From NCBI GenBank assembly GCA_003116995.1, contig BDSL01000156.1:1-64000 (forward strand): DNA of 64,000 bases, given 5' to 3'. Of this stretch, positions 19,773-32,054 are shown piece by piece. This stretch comes from Yamagishiella unicocca. Its lineage: Eukaryota > Chlorophyta > Chlorophyceae > Chlamydomonadales > Volvocaceae. The notes beneath the pieces were generated by a model, which was given only the letters and a program-made list of their open reading frames with translations, had not been told where the DNA came from and did no database searches. Each line of letters opens with the position of its first letter. Positions within the stretch are counted from its first letter, which is position 1. The position numbers and the translations under genes were made by a program.

Positions 19773-22700
19773 TCAACCCCCCTGTCGGCCCCCCCGCCCC
19801 GCCGCCGCCTGCGCCGCCTCCACCCCTCGGGCCCAGTCGTCTATCGCCCGCTGCAGGGCGTCGTTGGGCACCAGGCGGTAGGAGCGTAGCTTGGTGTTGG
19901 TGCGCGGGTCCGTGCTGAGGGAGGGGGGAGGGAGGGGGGGTGGGGGTAGTGTAGGGAGGGGGGTGGGGAAGGGGGAGGGAGGGAGGGGGGTGAGGAGCTC
20001 CGTGGATTGTGGGCGGCAGTGGAGTGGAGTAGTGGGGGGCCGGCGGTTGTGAGAGGAAACCCGTGGGTTGGCAGCACCGTGTCCGGGTGGGCAGTGGGCG
20101 GTGGGCGGCAGCGGGTTGGTAGGGCCGCTTCCCGGCTCAGGGAGGCGATGCGGCCGCACTGCGAGGACCCCAAGCAGCTGCACTGCGAGGACCCCAAGCA
20201 GCTGCACTGCGAGGACCCCAAGCAGCTGCACTGCGAGGACCCCAAGCAGCTGCACTGCGAGGACCCCAAGCAGCTGCACTGCGAGGACCCCAAGCAGCTG
20301 CACTGCGAGGACCCCAAGCAGCTGCACTGCGAGGACCCCAAGCAGCTGCACTGCGAGGACCCCAAGCAGCTGCACTGCGAGGACCCCAAGCAGCTGCACT
20401 GCGAGGACCCCAAGCAGCTGCACTGCGAGGACCCCAAGCAGCTGCACTGCGAGGACCCCAAGCAGCTGCACTGCGAGGACCCCAAGCAGCTGCACTGCGA
20501 GGACCCCAAGCAGCTGCACTGCGAGGACCCCAAGCAGCTGCACTGCGAGGACCCCAAGCAGCTGCACTGCGAGGACCCCAAGCAGCTGCACTGCGAGGAC
20601 CCCAAGCAGCTGCACTGCGAGGACCCCAAGCAGCTGCACTGCGGCTGCGGACCCCCAACCCAAGCCCCCCCCCCCAACCCCCCCCCCCCCAACCCCCCCC
20701 CCCCCAACCCCCCCCCCCCAACCCCCCCCCCCAACCCCCCCCAACCCACCCGCCCACTCACCGTCGTACCGCCAGCCACCTCCTGATGGCCTCCCGCTCG
20801 TACGATGGCGCGCTGGTGAGTTGCGGACTCAGCAGCAGCGCCGGCTGGCACATGAGCTCGTGGGTGATCGCGCACAAGAAGCCGCGGGGGGCGGCGGAGG
20901 GGCCGGGGGGGCGGGGGCTGGAGCCCGGGCCGCCGGCGGACGGCTCGGCGCTGTAGGCTGCATCGTCGTCGTCGGCGGCGCTGATGATGTCGCAGGGGGG
21001 TAGCTGGGGGTGGAGGGAGGAGGGGAGGAGAGGGCGGGGTGGAGACGGGGTGACCGTCGGTGTTGGGTTGGGTTGGTTCCGCATCGTTGGCCCGGTGGTG
21101 CACGAAACACATGTCACATGCCCCCCTCCTCCTCCTCCCCGCAACCCTGCATCGTCCCGCCCCTTCCCCCCCACCTGCAGTGGCTTAGGCCACAAGATAG
21201 GTCTCTGCGCCGAGCTCTGCTCGCCCTCACCCTCGGCCTCCGACATCGGCGGGGGCTGCCGGCCCGCGTTCCGAAACCGCCTCATCGCCATCTGCCGTAT
21301 AGACACCATCGGAGGGACGGTCGCAAGTCAGGGCAGCTGGCAGCGGTGGCTGCTGCTGCTGCTGTGACGCACAGCTGACGAATCGGACGGGTCCAGACAA
21401 GACATGAAGCAACATCGAGAGGCCCTTTCCAATGCATCCAGGTGAGATCTGCCTCACCCGTACACACACACCAGGCCCCCCACCCAGCCACCATCCAGGC
21501 TCCCACCCACCCACCACCACCCAGCCACCACCACCCAGCCACCACCCAGCCACCCACCCGCACGTGCGCCACCGCCACCGCCGGCAGCGCCGCCTCCGCC
21601 AGCTCCCCTCGCATCATCAGCCCCCGCAGCTGGCGGCCCCCCGGCTCCGGCTCCAGGGAGGCGGCCAGCGCGACCTGCCGCAGCGACAGAGGCGCCACCG
21701 AGTCGTGCAGCATGCGGGCGGTGGCGGCAACCTGGCGGGGGAGGGGCGGGGGGAGGGCAGGGGGAGGAAAATATATATCCGAGGGAGGGAGGGGCAAGCC
21801 AGTGTGCCCCTCCGCCCCTCCGCCGCCCTTCCCACCTGCAGCAGCTGCTTGGAGGCCCGAGTGGCCGTCTCCACCGCGACTGCTCGGAGGTAGATGGCCT
21901 GGCGGGACCGGAGGGGGGGTGGGGCGGCAACCGGGGGGCAGCAGGGCAGTCCACCAGTCAGTCGTTACGTCAGCCAGCCAGTCCACCAGTCCGTCCGTCC
22001 GTCAGCCAATCAGCCGGTTGTGCGAAAGGGAAGGGAACACATCAGGAAGGACACCCCCTTCCCGACCCATCCCCTCCGCCCTTACACGACAGCCCACATC
22101 CCGCCACCCCTCCCTCCCCTCCCCTCCCCTCGCCCACCTGTAGCAGCAGCGAGCAGCTCTGGTGCAGGCGGCAGGCCCCCCTGGCGCAATCCTCCAGGAA
22201 GGGCACGGTGCCGTACACCCCCGTGGCTGGTGGCCGCAGGTACAGCACCAGCAGGCAGACCAGCACCCCGCCGTCAGCGGAGCAGGGCCCGGCAAGGCGC
22301 CAGGCCAGGACGTGGTGCCGACCCACGGGTCCCTCCACAGCCTCCCGCCAGACCCTGTGTTTCGGGCGCCAGCAGTGGCATGATCAGATCCGTCACGCAT
22401 AAGGCCCCTCCGCCTGACTCACCCCCGCCCACACATCATCCTCTGTGGCCTAATGCATTTACTCACATTCGTCGCCCCCAACACGGCCCTCCTCACCACT
22501 CGCTCCTACCTCCGCGGCCGCCCTGCTGCCTCCCTCTGCTGCCCCACCTGCTGCCTCCCTCTGCTGCCCCACCTGCCCCTAATGATTGCGGCGGTGTCAG
22601 AGTCCAGCCTCATGCCCCGGGCATCAGCCCAGTCCTCCCGCCAGCGCAGCAACAGCCGAGCCAGCAGCAGCCACTCGGCATAGCAGCAGACCATTGCTGG

Positions 22701-25700
22701 GGGCCCAGGGGGAGGGGAGAGGGAGGGACGAATGGGTTGGCGGAGGGCGAGGAGACGAAGGACACCCGCTCCCAGCCACCACCTAAAAACACACACGGCA
22801 CTCGGCCGTCCGTAGATCCCCCCCATCCCTCCCCCACCCCCGCACCCCCACGTCATCTCCCGCCCCGCCCCCTCCGCTCACCCGTGGCCGTCAGCACCAC
22901 CAGGTCGGGGCTCCAGCAGCTGGCAGTGGGCCACAGCCAGCGCAGCACCGACGAGTGCGGCAGCAGCAGCGGGGCAGCCAGCTCCGAAACCACACGCCCT
23001 GCCCGCCATGCCGCCACCCAGTCGATGTTGTACAGCCGGCCGACTGCACCCGACAGCCATGAACCCAACAACGACCTCCCCCGCCCGCCTCCTCCGCCTC
23101 CTCCGCCAGCCCCCACTCCACCTCGCCCCGCCGCTGCCGCTGCCGCTGCCCGCCAGCTCCCCGAGTGCGTGTAACGGCCGCTCTCCGCGATCCCAGCCGC
23201 GGCCCTCCCCACGGGGGTGAAGGCCGAGGGGTCGCACAACCAGCCGCTGCAGTAAAACACCGTGCCGCCGTTCTCCCCTGACAAGTACGACAAGATCCAC
23301 GCGCCCCAGGAGCGCTGCTGGTGCTGCTGCCGCAGTGGCTTCTGCCGCATCAGCAGCTGGTGGTGGTGGTGGTGGTGCGGCGGGAGGGGCGGGGCCGGGG
23401 GGTCGCGCGGCCGCCGCAGCCGGTCCTGCTCTTCGGGGAGGGGGAGGGGGAGGGGCGCCGCCCCTCCGAGGCTAATGCCCCCCGGCAGCCAGCCCGGTGT
23501 TGACAGGTGGTAGCGCGAGGTGTGGTGCTGGTCGGGAGGCACCCGGGTGGCGCGGGTGTAAGAGTCCAGCTCCTCCCACACAACCAGCTTGAAGCTGCTG
23601 GCGCCGGCGCCGCCGCCGCCGGCGGCAGCGGCGGCGGGTCCTTCCGGTGTTCCTTCGGCCTCATCACTGCCGCCAGCCGCCGCTGCTGGTGCCGCCGCCG
23701 CTGCCGGGCCCCTCCCCCTGACCGAGGCCGCCAGCGCCGCCGCCAGCCCCGGCCTGGGTGTCAGGACGCACACCGCCCTCCGGGCCCTGTGGGGCACCGG
23801 CAGGCCCCGCGGCCCCGCCCCCGGCCCCGCCCCCGCGCCCGCCAGCACCCACATGCTGGGGGAAAACTCCAGGTGGCAGTCCGCAGTGGCGTCACCCTGA
23901 AAAACGTATGTGTGTATGGGGTGGAGGCGATAGAACTTTGGAGGAGTTGGGAGCGCTGGGTGCGGGGAGGAGGAAGTTGAGGGGTAATATATATTTTGGC
24001 AGGCGAAGTGGCGTGACCCCCTAGTAGGCAGCACCCCCTAGCAGCAGCGCGGGCCCCCCCTTTCCGCAGCCCACCTCGAAGAAGTCCTCCGTCTCCTGGC
24101 CCCCCGCCTCCTCGCCGCCCTCCTCGGCACTGCCCGCCCGCGCGGTGTCGCCGCCTCGCCCCTCCCGCGGAGCCAGGTGGCTGAACGCGGGCAGCCGCTG
24201 CCGCTCCCACCATCGCAGTACCGGCAACTGCACGCCGGTGGCCTCCAGGGAGGGAGCCAGCAGCAGCGACAACCTGCGGTGGGGCGGTGGGAGCGGGGAG
24301 GGGCGGGGAGCGGTCGACGAGGGGTGGACGACCCGGGGTCGCACCCAGCAGCCGCCCGCACTTCCCGTCCGCCAATCGCATCCCGGAGGAGGGGCTCCGA
24401 GGGAGGCGGCCGAGGGGCGCTCCTCACCACTACAACTCCTTCCCCGCTTAGCGGAACAACTGCGCCCGCCCTTCTCAACCCCTGCCCCTTCCCCCTTCAC
24501 CCCCGCCCCCGACTGCGGCTGCCACTGCGGGCAGCTCCTGCCCCCCCCCGCACCCGGCCCCAGCTCCCCCCCCCGCACCCGGCCCCAGCTCCTGCCCCCC
24601 CCCGGGCCCCCCCCCCCCGGCCCCAGCCCCCCCCCCGCACCGCGGCATCAGCGCCACCATCTGCAGCTGCATCGCGTACAGCAGGTCGTACCGCCCCCGC
24701 TGACTGAGCTGCAGGGGCGCCAGCAGCCGCCGCAGGAGCCAGCGCCGGGACACCGAGCCGCCGCCGCCGCCGCCGCCACGGCCTCCGCCACCGCCACCCG
24801 CCCCCGCCCCCGCTACGAATTCTGACGCCGGCTGCTCCACACTGCCCCCGCCAGCCTCCGCCGCTGTTGCTGCCGCCTCCGCCGCCTCCGCCGCCTCCTC
24901 CTTCGTCGCCCGCCCCTCCCCGCTCTGCTCCTCTCCGCCCCGGGGCAGCACCAGGCGCGACCCCTCGCGCGGAAACAGCCGCACGGCGAAGGTCACGTAC
25001 GGCAGCCGGCAGCCCGCCGCCGTACATGAAGCCTGCGGGGCCCCAGCGCCGCCGCTGCTGCTGCTGCCGCCAGGGACGCCACCAGGTGCAGCCGCGGCGG
25101 CGGCGGCGGCGGCCTCCCCCCCGGCACATGTTCCGCCGTCTGCGGCCTGGTCCGCCGCCTCGGCCGCGGCCGCTGCCGCCGCCCCCGCCGCCCTCGCCGC
25201 CTCCGCCGCCCTCGCCGCCAGCACCTCCGCCTCCACACTCGCCGCCACCAGCGCTCTTACGAGGGCCGGGCTGATGAGGTGGCGGGGCTGGGCGGGCAGC
25301 TGCGGCTGGGGGGGCCTGATGCGACCCGCGGGTCGGCTGGGCCCGCTGCACTCGCCTGCGATAGCCGTACACCCGACGGCGGCGGCCGGCTGTTCAGCCC
25401 AAGCTTAAGCAGGAGTGAAACCACGAAAGGCAAAAGGCAGCACTCGCACCCAATGCTTCGGTCCGGGGCCAGCTCCCACGTGCCGCCCTGCCTGCCCTAG
25501 CTTGCCCCTTGCTGGCTGCGCCGGCGGGACCCCTGCCTACCTGCCGTACCCGCCGCCTCCGCCTCCTTGCCACCGCCGCAGCCCTCAGTTGCTGGCGGCG
25601 GCGGCATCAGCTGCTGGGCCAGGGACGCTAGGGTAGCGTGGTTGAGGCGGAAGCCGGCCTGGTGGCGGGGGGGAAGGGTCGAAGGGGAGGGGGGGTTCGA

Positions 25701-26211
25701 GGCAGACCCGTGAATGCGAGGAAAAAAGGGCGGGGGGGGGGGTCCAGGGGAAGGGGGGAGGCCGGGTCTGGGGCTTGGATGGGAGCCCTGTGGCATCGAA
25801 GTGGCGGTGGCGGCAGAGCACCAAACGGACCGGACGCTGCGAGAGAGCCCCCGAAGGCTGGTGGGCCAAAAAGGCTGGTGGGCCGAAAAGGCGACTCGCT
25901 AAGGGCGAGGGGTGGGGTTGGCGAGATGCGCGAGGGGTTCGAGGGAAACCCGTGGATGCGCGAGGGGTGGGGTTGCGAGATGCGCGAGGGGAAGGGGTTG
26001 CAGGGGGGGCCGCCATGCATGGGACGGGTGGTGAGACCGGGGAGGGGAGAAGAGAGGTCTGCCGGGGGTCGGCCGGCTCGAGGCACCCCAGTGGGGGGGG
26101 CGAACTGACCTGCTCGTGGAGGCACTCGAGGAGCTGGGTGCTGAAATGCAGGAGGACCAGGGCCAGGACCGCGGCCCTCAGAGCCTGGCTGCATGGCTCC
26201 AGGAGGGGCAT
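19773..26211 (-). CDS. Large U-box E3 ubiquitin ligase
   Basis: Twelve exons on the minus strand (high to low): 26110-26211, about 25541-25658, 24641-25355, 24075-24273, 22882-23896, 22573-22696, 22138-22354, 21836-21898, 21564-21731, 21175-21291, 20762-21003 and 19773-19914; about 1073 residues, all phases consistent. The ATG at 26211 has an in-frame TGA just upstream. The C-terminal 70 residues form a U-box: RGFLCAITHELMCQPALLL, then SYEREAIRRWLA. The last exon adds LVPNDALQRAIDDW. The box recruits an E2 to ubiquitinate a substrate. The remaining 980 residues are Ala-, Leu- and Trp-rich helical segments (for example WVAAWRAGRVVSELAAPLLLP) that I cannot assign. The final intron splits the U-box and carries the 24-base minisatellite. 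Exon 2 may end at 25550 instead of 25541. Confidence 0.83.
20155..20642. repeat. 24-base minisatellite, about 20 perfect copies
   Basis: The unit starts GCACTGCGAGG and ends AAGCAGCT. Positions 20161-20640 are exactly 20 copies with no visible substitution. It sits in the last intron (19915-20761) of the U-box gene. Because 24 is a multiple of three and no frame contains a stop, long spurious ORFs cross it on both strands. Confidence 0.97.
20655..20750. repeat. Poly-C tract with AA interruptions (G-rich on transcribed RNA)
   Basis: Runs of 7-12 C separated by AA lie directly beside the minisatellite and near the donor of the last U-box intron. The RNA of this minus-strand gene would carry the G runs, a strong G-quadruplex candidate. 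Confidence 0.85.
25695..25722 (+). repeat. Family B repeat in U-box intron 1, copy 1
   Basis: GTTCGAGGCAGACCCGTGAA followed by TGCGAGGAAAA, opposite to the direction of transcription. A closer match to the consensus lies 240 bases further at 25933-25960 in the same intron. Confidence 0.65.
25933..25960 (+). repeat. Family B repeat in U-box intron 1, copy 2
   Basis: GTTCGAGGGAAACCCGTGGA followed by TGCGCGAGG. The following 40 bases repeat GCGAGGGGTGGGGTTG and ATGCGCGAGGGG, so the copy seems to have spawned local duplications. Confidence 0.7.
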
Positions 26212-27088
26212 GGCCCCAGATACGCGGTAGGCAGCTCAGCCGGGCAGCTCAGCTGGGTGTCGTGCGCGGGGGGAGCGCATGGTTGTTGGGGGAAAGGGCA
26301 GGGCGGCTGAGCTGAGCGGGCGGCTGCCTACTGTTGGCGAGGCTTGCAGTTTCAGGGATTATGGTTCACGACTTTCCGACATGCGATGTACCCACCTAAC
26401 TGCCCATTTTGGGCGCTCTCCTCGCTTGCCCGGCGGACCAACAGTCGAGTCGCGACACAACTTGCCACAGCGTCGCTCTATGCGGTTCTAAATTCGGCCT
26501 AATTTAAATTCCTAGAAGGGTCATCGAGTGGCTGAACTCTTGACTCGAGAGTCGAAACCCAATCGCCATACGTTAATACGACATGGGCCCTTGCCGGTAC
26601 GACCCTTTTGACTGTCTCGTTCTTCCCCGCATCCCCGTATTTACCTATCCAACATCTTACACGAGTTCTGCTCAAAAGTAGCCATCTTCACTGGGGCTCA
26701 ACTATGCCAGCACTTGAAGCCAGCGAACGTCAGGGCGCTGACTTGAGTTAGTGCCTTCCTAGCTACTGATCTGGGCAGTCGATTTCACAGATCTTCGTAA
26801 ACAACAATCATTCTTCGGCTGTGGGAGTCCTAGCTGCAAGATAGCGTGACACCCTTACTCTCGGGCGAAATCCAGAGACCTAGCTCGTCAAGCTATTACA
26901 CGTCGTTTATCGTTATTTTTCGAGCGAAGCATTATGCTATTCGTTCTCATACATTGCCGAGAGTGTAGGCTTTGAGCCGGCCTCCGTGCCTGGGCCGCCC
27001 TGAGTGGAGCTGGTGCTGACCTGGAGGCCTAAGCAGTGAACACGACAATTCCTAGACTGGGAAGCGTCGGACGCGGCCAAAAGCGACC
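26212..27088. promoter_or_regulatory. Divergent promoter region, U-box gene (-) and FHA gene (+)
   Basis: 877 bases lie between two divergent start codons. The centre (26330-27080) is less GC-rich and holds no ORF with support. Both promoters must lie here. I could not recognise specific elements. Confidence 0.5.
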
Positions 27089-29758
27089 ATGAGCGACGGT
27101 GAGGCCAGTCCGCATTCAATGCGCACCGACGGGTCCCCGTGGGCTATGCTGCGCGTGCACGTCTCCACCTCGCCTTCGGCTGTCCCGCGTCCAGTGTCGC
27201 AGCCGCGTAACCCTCCCCTGCGTCGTGCGCCGGTGCACGGCCCAGTCAGCAGTTGTTAATCCTTCCCACATCCCGTTGCTCGCGCGCCGCCAATCTGCCC
27301 CTTGACTTCGCCGTCCAGACAAGAGGAGACGCACCTTGTCTCGATCGCCGCCACCCCAGCGCAGCGGAAGGGGCGGCCATGACGACCGGGACGACAGCCG
27401 CGGCGGAGGCCGTGGCGGCCGTTATGACCGCGACCGGGATCGGGATCGGGACTACGATCGCGATCGGGAGCGGAATCGCGATTACGACCGGGACCGCGAC
27501 CGGGGTGCTTACCAGGAGGAGCGGGGCGGTGGCGGGCGCTCAGCTCCGTCGCACGTGAAGGATGAACCGTCGTACGATGCCCCCGGGCCCCGCCAAGGGA
27601 TAGACGGCGACCGCGGGCGGCGGCAGGAGCGGGAAGGGCAGCAGCGGGAGAGAGAGGACCGCGGTGGCGGGCGCGGCGGTGGCGACGGCGGCGGTGTGAA
27701 GCGGGACCTGGATTCGGAGCGGGACGGTGATGACTGGGGCGAGCCACGTGGTGGCCGCGACCGGGATCGCGGCCGGGAAGGAGGTGGAGGGGGGGGCGGC
27801 CGGGACGCCAAGCGGGAGCGTGGCGACGGGGACTGGGGGGCCCCGCCTGGCCGCGGTGGAGGCGGCGGCGGCGGGGGGGGCGGCCGGCGGGGCGGCGGTA
27901 GGGGCCGGGGGCGGGACCGCAACGACGATGGTGGCGGCGGACGTGGCGGCGAGTCCTCCAAGTACATGTCGCAGGAGGAGCGGGAGGACAAGGAGCGGGA
28001 GGCGGAGGAGGCGGCCAGGCCGAAGGCGCCGAAGGTGGGTTGCAAGGAAAACCCGGGGGCGCCAAAGGTGGGGGGTTACAAAGAACCGGCCAAAGGGGGG
28101 GGCGGGTGATGGGGAGGGGCCGGGGGGGAAGGGGGCGGTGTCGCAAGGGCCTGTGAGGGGGGTGAAACGGGGGAAGAGGGGAGGGAGCTCGGGGCAGGAG
28201 AGGGGCCTGCGCGGCAGGGGCATGGTGTACAGGAAGGGGGGAAGGGTTACTGGCGTGTAGGAGCGAGAGAATGCATCGCCGGTCGTGGTGTGATGGTGGG
28301 TCGGACGTGGTCTCGCGGATTGTGGTAGCGGGGGAGGAGCGGAGGTATAGAGGGCGGGGGCACCGGGCTGCCCTGCAGTGCGGAGCCCAGGCGCCTCCGG
28401 GTTGGCTCTCATCCCTTCCATCCATCCATCCATCGGCGCCTCCATCGGCGGTCCCCTCTCACCTTCACACCTCACCCGCCCCTCCCTGGAGCGCCCAGCG
28501 AACACCTTACCTCACACCCTGGCCTGATCCTCCCTGGAGCGCCCTGCGAACACCGGCCCTCGTGTCCCGGGTGCTTCCCGCAGGAGCAACCCAACCTGGG
28601 GCTGTCCGGCAAGCTGGCGGCGGAGACCAACAAGGTGCGGCAGCCGGGGGCGCACACACCCCTGGGGCCCTGCCCGGTGTCGGGGAGGCGGGGGCGCACA
28701 CACCCCTGGGGGCTGCCGGGTGTTGGGTTTAGCGGGGAGCCGGGGGCAGCGCCGAGGGACGTCGCGGCGGGGCAGGGGGAGCCAGGGCGGCCGGGCAGCG
28801 GGCGACGCAGGAGCGGCGGCGGGTGCGCGCGTTGACGGCTGGCTGAGGCGACTGAGGCAGCCCCCCCCACGCACACGGTTTTTATACACCCCCCCCACAC
28901 ACAAACGCACATCTTGCCCCCCGCCCCAGGTGGCTGGCGGCGTGGAGCTCAAGCACGTGCCGCCCCCCGAGGCCAAGCTGCCCGACAAGCGGTGGCGCCT
29001 GTACATCTTCAAGAACGACCAGCTGCAGGACGAGCCGTACCGCATACACAGGTGAGGGCGGCGGGGGAGGGCGGGCGGGCAATGCAGGGGGGGGGCCGGA
29101 GGGCGGGCCCTCGGGTGCAGGAGTCAGCAGCTAGCAGCAGCTGGAAGCAGCACAGCACGGGGGCGCATGGACGCACCAGGGGCGGCACGGCGGCTATTCC
29201 GCGACTGCCTGTACACGTCTGCCTCACTGGCTGCCCCTAGGCCCTGAACCACCCCTTAAGCACCCCCTAACCGCCCCCTAACCGCCCCCCAACCACGCAC
29301 CCACAGGATGAACCACTACCTGTTCGGGCGCGACGTGACCGTTGCCGACATCATCACGGCGCACCCCTCCTGCTCCAAGCAACACGCGGTGCTGCAGTTC
29401 CGACTGACCCCGAAGGAGGACGAGTACGGCCTGACGAGCAGCGCCGTACGGCCGTACCTGCTTGACCTGGGCAGCGTCAACGGCACCTTCTTAAACGGTG
29501 CGGCGCCTCACCCGCGAATGCACGATGTACACTACTGGCTACCCAACCCAACCCAGCCCCCCCAGCACCCATGTCGAGTAACCGGTTCTTTTCTGTAACC
29601 CCCCGCACCCCCCCTGCCTCCCTCGCCCTGCCGCGCGTGCCTCAGGTGAGCGGCTTGAGGCTCTGCGCTACTACGAGCTGCTGGAGAAGGATGTGGTGCG
29701 CTTCGGTCAGAGCACCCGCGAGTACGTGCTGCTGCACGACAACTCCGGGGACGACTGA
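27089..29758 (+). CDS. DDL: FHA-domain protein of the SNIP1/DAWDLE family
   Basis: Six exons: 27089-27098, 27319-28034, 28584-28634, 28930-29051, 29307-29497 and 29646-29758, giving 400 residues. Exon 1 is only MSD plus one base; its GTGAGG donor joins the next exon in phase. The N-terminal half is an Arg/Asp/Gly-rich region with DRDRDRDYDRD repeats and a KRRR nuclear signal, typical of splicing-associated proteins. The C-terminal half is the conserved SNIP1/DDL block: LSGKLAAETN, LPDKRWRLYIFK, then an FHA domain (YLFGRD, HPSCSKQHAVLQFR, LLDLGSVNGTFLNG) and a closing RYYELLEKDVVRFG...REYVLLHD. The phosphothreonine-binding GR, S-x-x-H and NG residues are all present. In plants the family helps pri-miRNA processing by Dicer-like proteins; in animals it is a splicing factor. 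Homology is very clear; the function in this alga is inferred. Confidence 0.94.
28037..28096 (+). repeat. Family B plus partial family A in FHA intron 2
   Basis: GGGTTGCAAGGAAAACCCGG (family B) is followed at about 28070 by GGGGGGTTACAAAGAACCGG (left half of family A). Confidence 0.6.
29571..29604 (-). repeat. Repeat family A copy, FHA intron 5
   Basis: Core ATGTCGAGTAACCGGTT followed by CTTTTCTGTAACCCCCC, 42 bases before the 3' splice site of intron 5. It is nearly identical, in inverted form, to 49659-49700. Confidence 0.8.
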
Positions 29759-32054
29759 GGTTGGGGGCGAGAAGACGGAGGAGGGGGGTTGTAAAATCCG
29801 TTTTACGCGACGGGACAGGATAGTTGGCGCATGGTCGTCGGACGAGGGGGGGCGGGCGAGAAGACGGAGGAGGGGGGGTACAGAAAATAACCGGTAAAAT
29901 AACCGGTAAAATAACCGGTGAAGGGGGGCGCCGCGAACGAACTAGTGGCCGCTCAAGGGGGCCGCACGGGACGACTGGAGAGGGGAGGGCTTGGGGCGGG
30001 TGTCATGAAAACCGGTTACGCGACATGGATAGGATAGCTGCCGTGGAGCGGGGGCAGTGCGGACAGGGCCGAAGAAATTTTAAAAAGGCGGCTGACTGGT
30101 GCACCATATGCTGGTGCGGCGTGTATGGATCGTAGGCGAGATTGAACACATGATTGGTATGGTGGTGTTGGTGGTTAGCATGGCTGCTGTTCGAAGACTG
30201 GTGATGGAGGTGGGGGGGATGTCCGGGCCAGGCCGGAAAGGTGGTGGTGGCGGTAGGTGAGGCGTGACTGGCCGTGTGGTGGCTGTCCGGATGTCTGTTT
30301 CCCGTCTCCCCGGCCAGAGCGCTTGGCAGCCAACTCTCGCCTGACTCTTCGACGGTTGCCGCTGCTTGGTAGGACTTCCAACCAGAACTGTACGGCTGCG
30401 ACTGCACGACTGTAACGTGTTTACGGTCGCCTGGTTAGCACGCAAGTGACTCAGCTAGGCGACGAGCGGGCTGACGTCGCGGTAAAATCCGTTAAGGACG
30501 AAGCAGACGGAGTGACATTCGGGGGTGGCGTCATGGCGCCGCGACTACACCTGAGCTGCCCTGATTCCTTCGTCCGCTGTCTTGGGCTTGCGAGGTGGCG
30601 GCCTCGTCCCGGGACACGACCGCCTCGTCGGGAGGAACCGTGCGCAGCGTTCGACTTCCTAACCCTTCTCGACAACGCTTTATCGTGTCCGCTTTAAACT
30701 GTTCGAGTACGTCCCGAAGGGATCCCTGGGCTTCGCACCCGGCTGCACCCAGCTGCTCAGAGGCTCAGAGCGGCATGGCATCAGCAGCTGGACGGACTGC
30801 GGCAACGCGGCTTCGGACATTCACAGATATGGTTGCCGGTTCCGAAGGATCCTACCTAGAATGGACAGGACCTTCCTTACGTCTTACAAGCCACCGCGCC
30901 CGACAGGGTGGCTCCTCGCGCTCCACATGCGCCACACCCAACAACTACAAACTACCCTCATTCGCCCACGCTTTTCTACGGCTCTGTTCTTCTCTTCTGC
31001 CCCTCGCGGGACGAGCACCCTGTACGCACCCGCCTACCTTGACAGCGTCGCACGGCAGCTACTCAGCAGCACAGCAAACCTATCAGACGGTCCACCAGAC
31101 GCACGACCGCCGTGCTGTGTGGCCTGCTGCTGCTGCTGTTGCTGCGCGAGATGACGTGTCCGCGCATTGCCGCCTGCTGAGCTTCCGAAGCTGCGACCCC
31201 GCAGCAGGGCAGCGAGGCGCTGCCTAATCTCATCCCACCACGGCCCACGACCGGCGCCCTCTCCTCCACCCTGATCACACGATAATAATTACGAGGCCAA
31301 CCGACAGGGGCAGCGCAGGCGTCCGGTGACGCCCAACCGCCCAAACTAGAACTTTAAGCGCACTTCAGGCGCTACCAACGGCGGGCTAGCCCAAAGCCCG
31401 GCCGGGTCTCAGTCGCATCGAACCCTGGTCACTAGTGCGCGATTTGCGCAGCGGGACGAGGCGGCAACTCCCCCTCCAAGCCCTCCAGTCTCCACGGCCC
31501 CGCACCCCCCTCCCCAATACACAACTTGGCGCCGGTGGCACCTTTCCGCTTCTTCTGCTTCCGGTAGCTGCTCATGTCGCTCTAATTGCTGCTGCTGCTC
31601 CTAGTCCTGTAGTTGCTGCTGCTGCCGCTGCTGCCCCCAACCTGCTGCTCTATCACGACCAACACGGGACCCCCAATCCGCCCCCCCGGGGGTAATCCAC
31701 CGCCCTTAGCACCCGGCATCCTGAGCGCGGACCTTATCCGCGGGCCTTATTCGAGGGCGGGCACACGCCCTCAGCGTCCTTCACAGCCACCCACCAGCGA
31801 CATAGCCGCACTCTAACATGAGCGGACAGTAGGCTGCCCTGGCCTTCCCGCCGCCCACGACCGTCGCACCCACCGACTTCACGGCCACCTCCCATCCAGC
31901 ATCCACCTCCCACCGAAACCGCCTCCACGCCCTGCCTCCCTCATGCTGCACTGCCGCGTCACCCCGCGCTGGCCGCCATACGACACAGCCGGATGGCTGG
32001 CTGACCAGCCGGCGGGCAGCAGCACCAGCCGTGACCACTGCACGGGACACGACG
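29759..32054. other. Intergenic region between convergent genes
   Basis: It contains several degenerate family A repeats (29786-29836, 29879-29921 with three tandem AAATAACCGG units, 30002-30044). Beyond these there is no supported gene. Plus-strand ORFs around 30446-31227 and minus-strand ORFs around 30003-30445 lack domains or splice sites. CAG/CTG and GCTGCTGCT stretches occur near 31120-31145 and 31585-31635. Confidence 0.6.
29790..29794 (+). terminator. TGTAA polyadenylation signal, FHA gene
   Basis: TGTAA lies 32 bases past the stop at 29756-29758, at the start of a copy of the intronic repeat family A (29786-29836). If used, the repeat supplies the gene's poly(A) signal. Confidence 0.5.

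Noticed and set aside
20007..20786. Long open frames across the 24-base repeat on both strands (HCEDPKQL, LLGVLAVQ or SAAAWGPR repeat peptides)
   Set aside because: They exist only because a 24-base unit without stops is repeated. The sequence is an intron of the U-box gene by phase-consistent splice sites, and no start context or flanking domain supports a protein.
30446..31227. ORFs on the plus strand in the FHA-HAD spacer
   Set aside because: No domain and no splice-consistent extension; no recognisable gene signal.
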